A stretch of DNA of 64,000 bases from Rhodopirellula sp. P2 (GTDB taxonomy: Bacteria > Planctomycetota > Planctomycetia > Pirellulales > Pirellulaceae). The DNA lies in NCBI RefSeq assembly GCF_028768465.1, contig NZ_CP118225.1, positions 6,801,001 to 6,865,000 of the forward strand, written 5' to 3'. The position numbers and the translations under genes are program-made. The notes under the pieces were generated by a model, which was not told the origin of the DNA, made no database searches, and saw only the letters and a program-made list of their open reading frames with translations. Below are positions 25,263-34,177 of the stretch, piece after piece; position 1 is the stretch's first letter; each line of letters begins with the position of its first letter.

Positions 25263-26189
25263 ACAACCGTTGCCCCCCCAGCCAGCCAGACGATCCCAAC
25301 CGGCCTCGATGAGTCTGAAGCCACGCTGCGACAACAGCCAACCGTTCCGACATGCGAATCGAACAACGAGTGCTGCTTGGTGCAAATCTATCCGCCGGAC
25401 GTCATCGAAGGCATGCTGCTTTTGGAACAAGACGAGTTCCAAATCGGTCGATCCCCCGACTCTGACTTGCCGCTCTTTGACAACAGTGTTTCTCGCCAGC
25501 ACGCCAAGCTGATTCGCGGGCAAGACGGCTACCTCATCCGTGACCTAGGCAGCACCAACGGAACGCTGGTCAACGAAACCGTGATCCAGGCCGATCGCAG
25601 CTTGGAAAGTGGCGACACGGTCCGCATCGGCAGCTTTCTCTTCCGGTTTCTGTCTGCCGACAGCATCGAGACGCAGTATCACGAAACGGTCTACAACGCA
25701 TTGACCCGCGACGCGCTCACCGGCGCCATGAACAAACGGTTCTTGACAGAAGCCATGGATCGAGAACTGTCACGTTCGACACGTGCCCAGCTACAGATGG
25801 CCGTCATCATGCTGGACATCGACCACTTCAAATCCGTCAATGACACGCACGGGCACTTGGTGGGGGACGATGTCTTGCGAACCTTTGGACAACGCATCCA
25901 AGCATTCTGCCGAGCCGACGACATGCTCGCTCGTTATGGCGGCGAAGAGTTCTGCTTGCTGCTCGCCGCGACAGGTCGCGAAGACGCGATGGAAATTGCC
26001 GAACGCTGCCGAGCAACGATCGCTGACACACCCTTCGCAACCTCGATTGGCCCACTCCCGATCACCGCCAGCTTCGGCGTTGCCGTTTCGGATCCCGACC
26101 AAGCTCAATCGGTCAAAGATTTGATCGGGTCAGCCGACCAACAACTCTACGAAGCAAAGCGTTCAGGTCGCAATCAAGTTCGCGGTTGA
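25260..26189 (+). CDS. FHA-domain diguanylate cyclase (GGDEF)
   Basis: The 309-residue product joins an FHA domain (about residues 40-130) to a GGDEF domain (about 145-309). The FHA part has FQIGRSPDSDLPLFDNSVSRQHAKLI and DLGSTNGTLVN, holding the Arg, Ser, His and Asn residues that bind phospho-threonine. The cyclase part has LTRDALTGAMNKRFL, MLDIDHFKSVNDTHGHLVGDDVL and the active-site signature RYGGEEF, so synthesis of cyclic di-GMP from GTP is expected. No membrane helix is present. It directly follows the Ser/Thr kinase, so phosphorylation-dependent recruitment or activation by that kinase is a natural hypothesis. The start at 25260 has a good ribosome site; ATG 25128 is the alternative. 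Confidence 0.93.
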   Translation: MTTVAPPASQTIPTGLDESEATLRQQPTVPTCESNNECCLVQIYPPDVIEGMLLLEQDEFQIGRSPDSDLPLFDNSVSRQHAKLIRGQDGYLIRDLGSTNGTLVNETVIQADRSLESGDTVRIGSFLFRFLSADSIETQYHETVYNALTRDALTGAMNKRFLTEAMDRELSRSTRAQLQMAVIMLDIDHFKSVNDTHGHLVGDDVLRTFGQRIQAFCRADDMLARYGGEEFCLLLAATGREDAMEIAERCRATIADTPFATSIGPLPITASFGVAVSDPDQAQSVKDLIGSADQQLYEAKRSGRNQVRG

Positions 26190-26514
26190 TTTCAGACCGC
26201 AGACTCCTCACAAACCAGGGAACTCAGCAAGCGGAACTCAATTGCCCTGCTCGGTCCCGTCGTAGCACCCATGCACGACACGGACATGACTGCTGTCCTA
26301 AGGGGGACGGTGAACCGAACTGAGGTTGCCTTCTGCACTGGCACGGCACACCGAACACGTGCCCAACGACAAGATCGCTTGAACGATGAGGCAGAACCGC
26401 CCGTTTTGCGCTGGCACCTTCAATGCACAGCAGATTGCTGCCGGGTGATCCCCCTCCAGGCGTCACGGATTGACCGTATCGGTGAATCCATGCCCCCGAT
26501 CAACGCCCCAGCAT
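26190..26514. other. Intergenic region downstream of the diguanylate cyclase gene
   Basis: This 325-base stretch between convergent genes shows no credible coding frame, no tRNA fold and no strong hairpin with a T-run. It marks the start of the lower-GC patch. Confidence 0.4.
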
Positions 26515-27219
26515 TCAGGCCGGGATCCCGTCGATATCCCAAATGATCCCTTCGCCGGTCCCATCTCCACGAAACCGAAGCAGTGAATACTGCTGGTTCC
26601 GGTTCAAACACTTGATGGTATCGCTCAGTCTTCGCTTGGGCTCCAAATCATCGGCTCCTGGCAAGGGATCGTCGATTCGCAATGGCCAAGACTCCTCCTG
26701 AAATGCGCTCAACACGACCTCCTGGTTGGTTGCTGGCCAACGGAAACGCTTCACCAGTTTCCCCTGAAAGGTCAACTCATGTCGTTCGGGATCCCAACTC
26801 GGTTTCGATGCTGGAGACGAACAACGCGACGACGGTTCAACCGCATTCGGCATCTCAGCCACCGACAACTCGGAACCACCTTGAACCAATCGGAGTCCCA
26901 AATCGCCCAACACGAAGCGAGCGTGGCGCCATCCCGAACTGGGAAGAGCTGAATCGAGTTCCCCAACATCGAGCTGGAACTCCTCGGTACCAAACGTTCG
27001 AACCCAACCTTTACGGGTCATCCAAATCAAATCGTTGGTGCCGATCCCCATCGACTCCGCATCCGCAACGCTGATGGCAAACTCCTGTGCAGAGCATTGC
27101 AAATCCGTGGCGTACTCGCGTGCCTCCTGAAGAGCCTGGAGGAAATGGGAGAACTGGCGAAACTTACGCTTCTCAAACTGCGAGCTGAAATCAGTGAACG
27201 GGATCACACTAGTCTCCAT
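26515..27219 (-). CDS. Uncharacterised protein of accessory patch
   Basis: The 234-residue product has no signal peptide or membrane helix. Residues 10-60 are helical (FEKRKFRQFSHFLQALQEAREYA), a middle beta-like part follows (WVRTFGTEEFQLDVGE, ARFVLGDLGLRLVQG), and the C-terminal 90 residues (FQGKLVKRFRWPATNQEVVLSAFQEESWPLRIDDP, LSDTIKCLNRNQQYSLLRFRGDGTGEGIIWDIDG) look like a compact DNA-binding-type winged helix ending in a beta wing. I do not recognise a named family and assign no function. The codon use is less GC-biased than the flanking genes. It is divergent from the papain-fold gene across a region with a long inverted repeat. Confidence 0.6.
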   Translation of the reverse strand: METSVIPFTDFSSQFEKRKFRQFSHFLQALQEAREYATDLQCSAQEFAISVADAESMGIGTNDLIWMTRKGWVRTFGTEEFQLDVGELDSALPSSGWRHARFVLGDLGLRLVQGGSELSVAEMPNAVEPSSRCSSPASKPSWDPERHELTFQGKLVKRFRWPATNQEVVLSAFQEESWPLRIDDPLPGADDLEPKRRLSDTIKCLNRNQQYSLLRFRGDGTGEGIIWDIDGIPA

Positions 27220-27610
27220 TCCTTTGGCTCCCCAACCAAGCAGATCTATCCGGGTGCGATGCCAAGGGTACCAAATGGGGGCCCACTGTCAACGAACAAT
27301 CCGTTTCCGTCCGATTGGCGCCCCGCACGCATCCTTTGGTTATTGGTTGTGCATGCGCGCGATTCCACTCACCATCAACCGCTTCGAACCAGTGAGTCGT
27401 ACCGAATCAAAAGACTGCTGACTCAGAAGCAATCTCAAGAACCTATTTCTTAAGCAGGCATCCAGGAGTCTTCGGGTATGTGAGCCGTTTGGCATTCGCC
27501 ACGGTTGTGCGTGAAAACCGTGGCGAACGCCAAGCGACTCACGTGGTTGTATCCAACCATCCCAGTCAACCTGCTTCGCACTCACTTCCTCGTCATGAAA
27601 ACAATGACAC
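27220..27610. other. Divergent region of the accessory patch
   Basis: This 391-base gap between two divergent genes is lower in GC than its surroundings. Its main feature is the long inverted repeat at 27480-27542. No coding frame within it looks real, and promoter boxes could not be placed with confidence. Confidence 0.4.
27480..27542. repeat. Long inverted repeat (27-bp arms)
   Basis: The arms at 27480-27506 and 27516-27542 match at 24 of 27 positions around a 9-base loop, starting GTGAGCCGTTTGGC and ending CGACTCAC. The three differences lie in the outer part and the inner 12 pairs are perfect. It stands about 70 bases before the papain-fold gene. It has the look of a REP or non-autonomous miniature element; only one copy occurs in the window. 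Confidence 0.8.
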
Positions 27611-28444
27611 ATGGACTCGAAATGCAACCTCTCTCATGGATGGTGTCCAGATGTACCGGACACACGAGACATCGAATCCCCTCGATTCCAGTTCGTTCCC
27701 AAGACACATACACGCGTGGACTTACGTGAAGAGGGACTTGAATTTTCTTGCCAATCATTCAGCCAGTCTCGTTCCTGTGCCCCGGTCGTTCTTTCTTTGC
27801 TTGATTGGTCCTCGCGGAAATGGCAGGGAACCCCGCTGACAGCCTCAGCGCTCTTCCTCCATCAAATGACGCTGCGTCTCTGGGGTGGAGGCGGTGCACA
27901 CGGCGTGAGTCTCCGATCCACCATCAAAACCCTCAAGCGTCTTGGGTGTCCTCCTGAACGCCTCTTCCCATCCGAGACGAATTGGTCGAAAGACAATCCG
28001 CCAACACCCGAATTATTTTCTTTCACCAAACCTTATAGCGAACTTTCATACTTCCGAATCGACACTTGGAAGACACCCAGATCTTCTCTGGTCGCTGCAA
28101 TCCGCAATTGCCTCAACGCAAGCACACCTTGCCTCTTAGGGTTCCCCGTTCCATCCAGCCTCTCAGATGGCACCTCCCCAACAATCCCGCTGGACACGTC
28201 ACGTGGCGGAACCGAGGGCGGAACTGCGTGCATCGTCCTGGGCTACAACGATCACCACATCGTCTCACCCTTCATCGGATGCCAAACAATCAATCACCGA
28301 CACCAAAACCACGGTGCCTTCTTAATCAAAACATGTTGGGACAAACACTGGGGAGCAAATGGATACGGATGGTTGCCCTTTGCCTATATCGAAAGCTCCC
28401 TTGCCCGAGACATTTGGTTCATCAATCATCCTGACTGGAAATAG
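27611..28444 (+). CDS. Papain-fold (peptidase C1A-like) protein lacking catalytic His and Asn
   Basis: The 277-residue product follows the bacterial C1A layout without a signal peptide: HGWCPDVPDTRD (9-20, the usual family start), RVDLR (35-39), a Cys at 56 in SRSCAPVVLSLLDW aligned with the nucleophile, GVSLRSTIKTLKRLGCPPERLFP (98-120), GGTACIVLGYND (203-214) and FLIKTCWDKHWGANGYGWLPFAYI (237-260). In active relatives these last two read GGHA...GYDD and RNSWG. Here His is Thr205 and Asn is Thr241, and the oxyanion Gln is displaced. The fold seems retained while protease activity is probably lost. The ATG at 27611 has no obvious ribosome site. The Cys-rich secreted gene follows 159 bases on. 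Confidence 0.72.
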   Translation: MDSKCNLSHGWCPDVPDTRDIESPRFQFVPKTHTRVDLREEGLEFSCQSFSQSRSCAPVVLSLLDWSSRKWQGTPLTASALFLHQMTLRLWGGGGAHGVSLRSTIKTLKRLGCPPERLFPSETNWSKDNPPTPELFSFTKPYSELSYFRIDTWKTPRSSLVAAIRNCLNASTPCLLGFPVPSSLSDGTSPTIPLDTSRGGTEGGTACIVLGYNDHHIVSPFIGCQTINHRHQNHGAFLIKTCWDKHWGANGYGWLPFAYIESSLARDIWFINHPDWK

Positions 28445-28603
28445 AGCATCCAACCGGACACTCGGTTTCCGGTTTGCAACACGTTCGCTTCCGTGGCATC
28501 CCCCCCAGACTCTCATAGAATCCAATCCTCCTTCGCTGACCATCAGCCCCATCGCCTGCGGCGAAGGAACACACTTCCATTTTCTGTTCAACTGGAGCAC
28601 CCT

Positions 28604-29590
28604 ATGAAGTCGCCGGCAGCAACGTTCCCCGTCTGCATTTTTGCAGTCACCATTCTCTCAGCCACTTTTGCATCGGATACTTTTGGGCAGTATCACACCC
28701 GGTCAGTCATCGTTCGTTCCCATCCGATCCACTCGCAGCCAACCTATCCCGCACCAGTCTACACCGCCCCACCCACACAACATGTCACTCACAGCCAATC
28801 GGTTGTGACATCTTCCACACCTGACCCACTGAGCGTCTGCGATTGCGGCGGAACCACGACCGGCCCCTGCAAGTGCAAGGACCTTCATTGCAAGATCACA
28901 CTTCCACCGTGCAAAAAAACTGGTCCGACAACCAAGACTCCCATTAAGTGCGACATCTACGGAACCATTCCAAAGATCGACCACAATATCAACTGCTATG
29001 ACTGGGAATTTGACTTCCAGCATGAGACTGATGTCCCGCAAATTTGGTGCACCGTCGAACGATGTGTCGAGATTGGCAAGAAGGACATCCAGTGTGTTCC
29101 CGGCTGCAGCTTCAAAGTTTGCGTTCCAATCAACGACTGCGAACAGAAAACGGTTGAATGTCGATTGGTCCCTCAACTCATGCGTATGAAGATCCAACGT
29201 CGCCAAGAGGATAACAGAACCGTCTACGATGTTTACGTCATTAACGATCCCGACGCGAACTCACCATTTCATGCAGGCGGAATGCCCGCAACATGGCTCA
29301 TTTTGCATTGCGCGACAGCTGAACAGGTTCGCGCGGAACTCCCCAATGCAACCAAACAAGATGGATCCCCCATTGTCAAAAGTTCGTCAAAGAATGCCTC
29401 ACCCCCCAATGCGAAAGCCAATGTGAACATTGAAGTGGTCGTCAAAGAGTCGATCCTGAAAGAGTACGCCGCTCAACTTGAAAAAGAGTCAACAGAGGAA
29501 TCGGAGACCCCCCAAGTCCCCGACAGCTCATCCGAAAAGACTGTTGCGAAGGTTTCAAAGAACGACGCGACACCCGAATCTCAGGGCTAA
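28604..29590 (+). CDS. Cys-rich secreted protein of unknown function
   Basis: The 328-residue product has a Sec signal (FPVCIFAVTILSATFASDTFGQ, cleavage near residue 28). It is followed by a Pro/Tyr/His-rich stretch and then a domain with about 15 Cys between residues 75 and 190 (CDCGG, CKCKDLHCK, CTVERC, CVPGCSFKVCVPINDC), suggestive of disulfides or metal binding. The C-terminal third is Ser/Glu/Lys-rich and likely flexible. No family was recognised. A GGAG site lies six bases before the ATG. It follows the papain-fold gene on the same strand, and its base composition is similarly less GC-rich than the flanks. Confidence 0.75.
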   Translation: MKSPAATFPVCIFAVTILSATFASDTFGQYHTRSVIVRSHPIHSQPTYPAPVYTAPPTQHVTHSQSVVTSSTPDPLSVCDCGGTTTGPCKCKDLHCKITLPPCKKTGPTTKTPIKCDIYGTIPKIDHNINCYDWEFDFQHETDVPQIWCTVERCVEIGKKDIQCVPGCSFKVCVPINDCEQKTVECRLVPQLMRMKIQRRQEDNRTVYDVYVINDPDANSPFHAGGMPATWLILHCATAEQVRAELPNATKQDGSPIVKSSSKNASPPNAKANVNIEVVVKESILKEYAAQLEKESTEESETPQVPDSSSEKTVAKVSKNDATPESQG

Positions 29591-29608
29591 CGAGCGTCCG
29601 TTGTTCAC

Positions 29609-29656
29609 TCGGAAGCTTGGACATCCTGCGTTCGAGACGCAGGATGCCCAAGCCGA
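29609..29656. repeat. Long hairpin downstream of the Cys-rich gene
   Basis: GCTTGG-A-CATCCTGCGT, loop TCGAG, ACGCAGGATG-C-CCAAGC forms a 16-bp stem with one mismatch, about 20 bases after the stop codon. It could terminate transcription, but no T-run follows on either strand. Confidence 0.65.
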
Positions 29657-29973
29657 GAAAGCGGTTCGGCCCGTTGATCCATCATCGCCCCCGCAGGGTT
29701 TGACAATCACGGTTTGCGGCGTTCATCGGCAGCGGCTTCTCTCGCCCCCACCAGCCTCCGCTAGTCGGAAGCATCTCAGCCTCCCGAAACGCTTTCAGCA
29801 TCTGGTTCGAGAGAAGCGACAACGAAAATCCCTCAGCTGGCTTCATCGAAACCCTTGTGCCGCAAGAATCAAAGAAGCCGGTCTCAGGTTTCGCAGGCAA
29901 AAAGCTGGACTGGGCCCATCGGTTGGGGTTACGCTGGGGGTCTCCCACCTCCCGCGAAGCAGATGCCCCACCT
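29657..29973. other. Intergenic leader before the PSCyt1/DUF1549 gene
   Basis: After the hairpin, this stretch carries no recognised gene. The frame of the downstream gene is open from 29857, but that part lacks the signal peptide seen at 29974, so it is treated as untranslated. Confidence 0.4.
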
Positions 29974-32646
29974 ATGTCGCGCCCCATCCTTGCCGTCCTG
30001 GCGATCGTTCTCATGAGCTCCCACCTGCGAGCTGACGTGGATTACGACGCTGATATCAAACCACTTTTCCAAGAGAAATGCGGTTCCTGTCATGGCGTCC
30101 TCCAACAAGAGGGCGGACTCAGGCTGGATGCTGGGTCCCTGATCCGCGGGGATCACGATCCCAACGGCCTGCTGGATTTCAAACAGCCTTCCGAAAGCGA
30201 ACTGATTCGACGAGTCACCTCTTCGGATCCCGACGAGCGAATGCCGCCCGCAGGCGAAGGCACGCCGCTATCGGCTCAACAGCTTGAACAGCTGACCCGC
30301 TGGATCGAACTCGGCGCCCCCAGCCCGCCGGACGAAGTGATCATGGAATCGCCGTCCCAGCACTGGGCCTACCAAGCTCCCACTCAACCCAAGCTCGCGA
30401 CCGACGTTCCTGAACCTTGGTCGGCGAACCCCATCGACGCATTGATGTTTGTCCAGTGGCGACAAAGCGGATTGGCTCCCGTTCCACCAGCGGATCCTGC
30501 GATTGCTTTGCGACGCCTGCACTTGGACGTGACAGGATTGCCACCGACCCGAGCCGACCAAACTGAGTTCGCAGCCGATTCTTCGAGCGAGGCTTGGCAA
30601 GCGCGTGTGGATCGATTGCTGGACGATCCCGCCTATGGAGAAAAGTGGGGACGGCACTGGATGGATGTGTGGCGATACAGCGATTGGGATGGCTACAAAA
30701 ATGAACTTCGTGGCAGTCAACGACACATCTGGCATTGGCGAGATTGGATCATCGAATCGCTGAACGTGGACAAAGGCTACGACCAAATGATCCATGAAAT
30801 GGTGGCCGGAGATGAAATCGCCCCGGAAGACCTCGACGTGTTGCGTGCCACCGGGTTCCTGGTTCGGAACTTCCACAAAAGCAATCGAGACATTTGGTTG
30901 GACGCGACTGTCGAACACACCGCCAAAGCATTCCTGGGAATGACGATCGCCTGCGCTCGTTGCCATGACCACAAATACGACCCCATCTCGCAGCAAGAGT
31001 ACTACGCGTTTCGAGCGATCTTCCAACCCCACCAAGTCCGCACCGAACGTTTGCCGGGAGAACCCGACACCGCGAAGCTCGGTCTCCCACGAGTCTATGA
31101 CGCGGACCTGAACGTTCCGACCTACTTGTACATCCAGGGCAACGAAAAAAATCCAGACAAAGATCATCCAATCGCCCCGTCCGTCCCGGAGATCGTCGAG
31201 GTCCCCTTCGCGATCGCACCGGTCGCGTTGCCAGAGCTCGCGTCCAATCCTTTTCTGCGGGACTACATCGAAGCCGAGGAAATGGCCGCTGCAGAACAGA
31301 AACTTCAGTCGGCCCTGAAATCACAGCAATCGTCCGGTGACAAACAAGACTCCATCAAACGCCAACAACTCACCGTCGCCGAAGCAAACCTGAAGTCCGT
31401 TCGACAACGTTGGGCCGCCACCAAAGCCAAGTTCGCCAGCACGAATTCAAACCATGACGAATCGGCTGCCGATCAAACGTCCCCCAAAGACCTCGCCGTC
31501 CAAGCGGCCAAGTCCGAACGAACGCTGCGTTTTCAACAAGCATTGCTCGACGTGCTGAAGCAACGCAACGCGGTGGCGACCGCCAAAGACTCCAAGGAAA
31601 CAGACGAGACCAAAAAGAAGTCTGCCCTCGATGCGGCCAACAAGAAACTGGCCGAACTCGAGAAGAAGTTGGTCGACGCCTCCGTTCAGCTGGTTGCCCA
31701 GGACGGCAAGTTCACCCCGGTGGGCAAGAGCTACCCGACGACCAGCAGCGGACGACGAACGGCACTCGCACACTGGATCACCAATCCCCAAAACCCCCTG
31801 ACCGCTCGTGTTGCCATCAACCACATCTGGACGCGTTACTTTGGGCAACCGCTGGTTCCAAACCTCGACGACTTTGGTCTCCGATCACCACACCCCCTCC
31901 ACCACGAACTGCTGGACTGGTTGGCCGTGGAACTGGTCGAAAACAACTGGAGCATGAAGCACATCCATCGACTGATTGTTCAATCTCGCACCTATCAACT
32001 CGCCTCGTCAGCGTCGCAAGATTCGGAAACCGCGTTTGCGAAGAACGCCGAGATCGATCCCGACAACTTGCAACTTTGGCGCGCCAACGCGCGCCGTCTG
32101 GAGGCCGAACTGGTTCGCGACAATCTGCTTTCGATTGCTGGGACGCTGGACCGATCCAGAGGCGGCCCGGACATCGATTTCAAGAAAGGCGAAACGACGC
32201 TGCGACGAAGCGTTTACTTCCGCCATGCCTATGAGAAACAGATGCCAATGCTGGTCATCTTCGACGCGGCCAACCCAACGGATTGCTATCGACGATCGGA
32301 AAGCATTGTCCCGCAACAAGCACTGGCGCTCGCCAACAGTCCGCTGGCGGTCGATCAATCTCGCCAGACCGCGGCGCGTCTCAGTGCCGAAGCCAGCGAC
32401 GATCCCGCGTTCGTCGCGGAAGCCTACGCCGCGATTCTGGGACGCGAACCAACCGACAGTGAACGCTCCGCCTGCGAGTCGTTCTTGACCCACCAAGCAA
32501 CCTTGCTGGCTGATCCGGAGAAACTCTCTCCTTCTCCCGGGAAGGCGAAAACCGCCGTTCCGCCAGCGACCGATGCGAACCTTCGCGCACGTGAAAACTT
32601 GGTTCACGTTCTGTTCAACCACAACGACTTTGTAACGGTGCGATGA
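29974..32646 (+). CDS. PSCyt1 / DUF1549 / DUF1553 planctomycete cytochrome-c-like protein
   Basis: The 890-residue product starts with an export signal (MSRPILAVLAIVLMSSHLRA), then a C-type cytochrome-like domain with haem motif CGSCH (LFQEKCGSCHGVLQQEGGLRLD). The DUF1549 domain follows (DALMFVQWRQSGLAPVPPADPAIALRRLHLDVTGLPPT; GEKWGRHWMDVWRYSDWDG; FLGMTIACARCHDHKYDPISQQEYY, with a second CxxCH). There is a helical charged linker (about 430-590). The C-terminal DUF1553 domain has LTARVAINHIWTRYFGQPLV and RLIVQSRTYQLASSA. Such proteins are periplasmic and found mainly in planctomycetes; their biochemical role is not established. It overlaps the DUF1501 gene by four bases (ATGA), the usual partner arrangement. 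Confidence 0.94.
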   Translation: MSRPILAVLAIVLMSSHLRADVDYDADIKPLFQEKCGSCHGVLQQEGGLRLDAGSLIRGDHDPNGLLDFKQPSESELIRRVTSSDPDERMPPAGEGTPLSAQQLEQLTRWIELGAPSPPDEVIMESPSQHWAYQAPTQPKLATDVPEPWSANPIDALMFVQWRQSGLAPVPPADPAIALRRLHLDVTGLPPTRADQTEFAADSSSEAWQARVDRLLDDPAYGEKWGRHWMDVWRYSDWDGYKNELRGSQRHIWHWRDWIIESLNVDKGYDQMIHEMVAGDEIAPEDLDVLRATGFLVRNFHKSNRDIWLDATVEHTAKAFLGMTIACARCHDHKYDPISQQEYYAFRAIFQPHQVRTERLPGEPDTAKLGLPRVYDADLNVPTYLYIQGNEKNPDKDHPIAPSVPEIVEVPFAIAPVALPELASNPFLRDYIEAEEMAAAEQKLQSALKSQQSSGDKQDSIKRQQLTVAEANLKSVRQRWAATKAKFASTNSNHDESAADQTSPKDLAVQAAKSERTLRFQQALLDVLKQRNAVATAKDSKETDETKKKSALDAANKKLAELEKKLVDASVQLVAQDGKFTPVGKSYPTTSSGRRTALAHWITNPQNPLTARVAINHIWTRYFGQPLVPNLDDFGLRSPHPLHHELLDWLAVELVENNWSMKHIHRLIVQSRTYQLASSASQDSETAFAKNAEIDPDNLQLWRANARRLEAELVRDNLLSIAGTLDRSRGGPDIDFKKGETTLRRSVYFRHAYEKQMPMLVIFDAANPTDCYRRSESIVPQQALALANSPLAVDQSRQTAARLSAEASDDPAFVAEAYAAILGREPTDSERSACESFLTHQATLLADPEKLSPSPGKAKTAVPPATDANLRARENLVHVLFNHNDFVTVR

Positions 32647-34130
32647 GCATGCAATTTGGAAACAAAGGCCCCCATCCATTCTCCGAACGGCACCGCCGTG
32701 GCTTTCTGCAAGATCTCGGGCTGGGATTTGGAAGCATTGCACTGTCCAGCCTGCTGCAGGGTGACTCGGTCGCTCACGGCGACGCCAGCGCGGAAAGCGA
32801 ACTGAAGAAGATCGCCCCGAAAGCCAAGAGCGTGATCTGGCTGTTCATGATCGGCGGCGCCAGCCACATGGAGACCTTTGATCCGAAGCCGCAACTGAAC
32901 AAACTGGCCGGCAAAACGATCAAGGAAACCCCCTACGCCAAAGTCCTTGAGTCCCCCTACTTGGCCAACGAACGCGTGGTCGCGTTTGACCCCAACAACG
33001 GATTCATTCGCAACGAAATCTATCCCCTGCAAGTCGGCTACGCACCGCGTGGCGAAAGCGGGATCGAAATCAGCGATTGGTTCCCGCACGTCAGCACCTG
33101 TGCCGATGACCTGTGCGTGATTCGGTCAATGTGGACCGAAGACAGCAACCACGGCGCTCAACTGCAATTTCATACCGGACGCCATCGCGTCGACGGTTTC
33201 TTTCCTACCATCGGTTCCTGGGCGACCTATGGACTGGGCTCACTCAACGAAAACCTGCCTCAATTTGTTGTGATGGGAACCCCTGTCGCCGATTGTTGCG
33301 GCGGCCGCGAATGCCATCGTGCGAACTACTTGGGCCCGCAATTCGACGGGATTCCGCTGGACATTGATTCAGACATCCCGCTGCCCTATGCGGCACCACC
33401 AGGTGGCGTGTACCAGGAAGAGCAAGCCGGCGAGTTTGAACTGCTGCGTCAACTGAATCAGATCTCATCGGAACAATTCCCAAACGACGAAGCCCTGCGG
33501 GCCCGAGTCCGTTCCTACGAATTGGCGTTTCGAATGCAAACCGCGGTTCCCGACGTGGTGCGACTGGAAGATGAAACCGCCCAGACTCAGCGAGCGTATG
33601 GGCTGGACCAACCCGAGACCAAAGTCTTCGGACGTCAGATGCTGACGGCCCGCCGATTGGTCGAACAAGGCGTTCGGTTTGTCCAGGTTTACCACGGCAG
33701 CAACGGCGGGGCAGGGCAGTGGGACAACCACAAAGGCCTGAAAGCCGGACACACCAAACTGTGCAAGCAAACCGACCAACCGATTGGTGCCTTGCTGAAA
33801 GATCTGAAACAACGCGGGCTGCTGGACGAAACCCTGGTCGTCTGGGCGACCGAGTTCGGGCGAACTCCTGGTGCCCAATCATCCAACGGTCGTGATCATC
33901 ACCCCTACGGATTCAGTGTTTGGATGGCAGGCGGTGGAGTGAAGGGTGGCATGACGCACGGGGCCACCGATGAGATTGGATTTCACGCCGTTGAAGACCG
34001 CCACTATGTGACCGACATCCACGCCACGATTTTGCACCAACTGGGACTGAACCCGCACGAGTTGGTCGTTCCCGGTCGACAACGACTGGAAAAAGATTTC
34101 GGTCACGTCATCCACGACGTGATTGCCTAA
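32643..34130 (+). CDS. DUF1501 domain-containing exported protein
   Basis: The 495-residue product begins with a Tat-like signal (RRGFLQDLGLGFGSIALSSLL). The DUF1501 body is alkaline-phosphatase/sulfatase-like: SVIWLFMIGGASHMETFDPKPQLN, VSTCADDLCVIRSMWTEDSNHGAQLQFHTG, HRANYLGPQFDGIPLD, DETLVVWATEFGRTPG and GRDHHPYGFSVWMAGGGVKGG. The family is common in planctomycetes and always travels with DUF1549/DUF1553 proteins; enzymatic activity has not been shown. The ATG overlaps the preceding stop codon. Both proteins are expected outside the cytoplasmic membrane and may form a complex. Confidence 0.94.
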   Translation: MSMQFGNKGPHPFSERHRRGFLQDLGLGFGSIALSSLLQGDSVAHGDASAESELKKIAPKAKSVIWLFMIGGASHMETFDPKPQLNKLAGKTIKETPYAKVLESPYLANERVVAFDPNNGFIRNEIYPLQVGYAPRGESGIEISDWFPHVSTCADDLCVIRSMWTEDSNHGAQLQFHTGRHRVDGFFPTIGSWATYGLGSLNENLPQFVVMGTPVADCCGGRECHRANYLGPQFDGIPLDIDSDIPLPYAAPPGGVYQEEQAGEFELLRQLNQISSEQFPNDEALRARVRSYELAFRMQTAVPDVVRLEDETAQTQRAYGLDQPETKVFGRQMLTARRLVEQGVRFVQVYHGSNGGAGQWDNHKGLKAGHTKLCKQTDQPIGALLKDLKQRGLLDETLVVWATEFGRTPGAQSSNGRDHHPYGFSVWMAGGGVKGGMTHGATDEIGFHAVEDRHYVTDIHATILHQLGLNPHELVVPGRQRLEKDFGHVIHDVIA

Positions 34131-34177
34131 AGCAACACGGCACTTGCCTTCTATCTCGGATCTCTTTCCCGTGAAAT

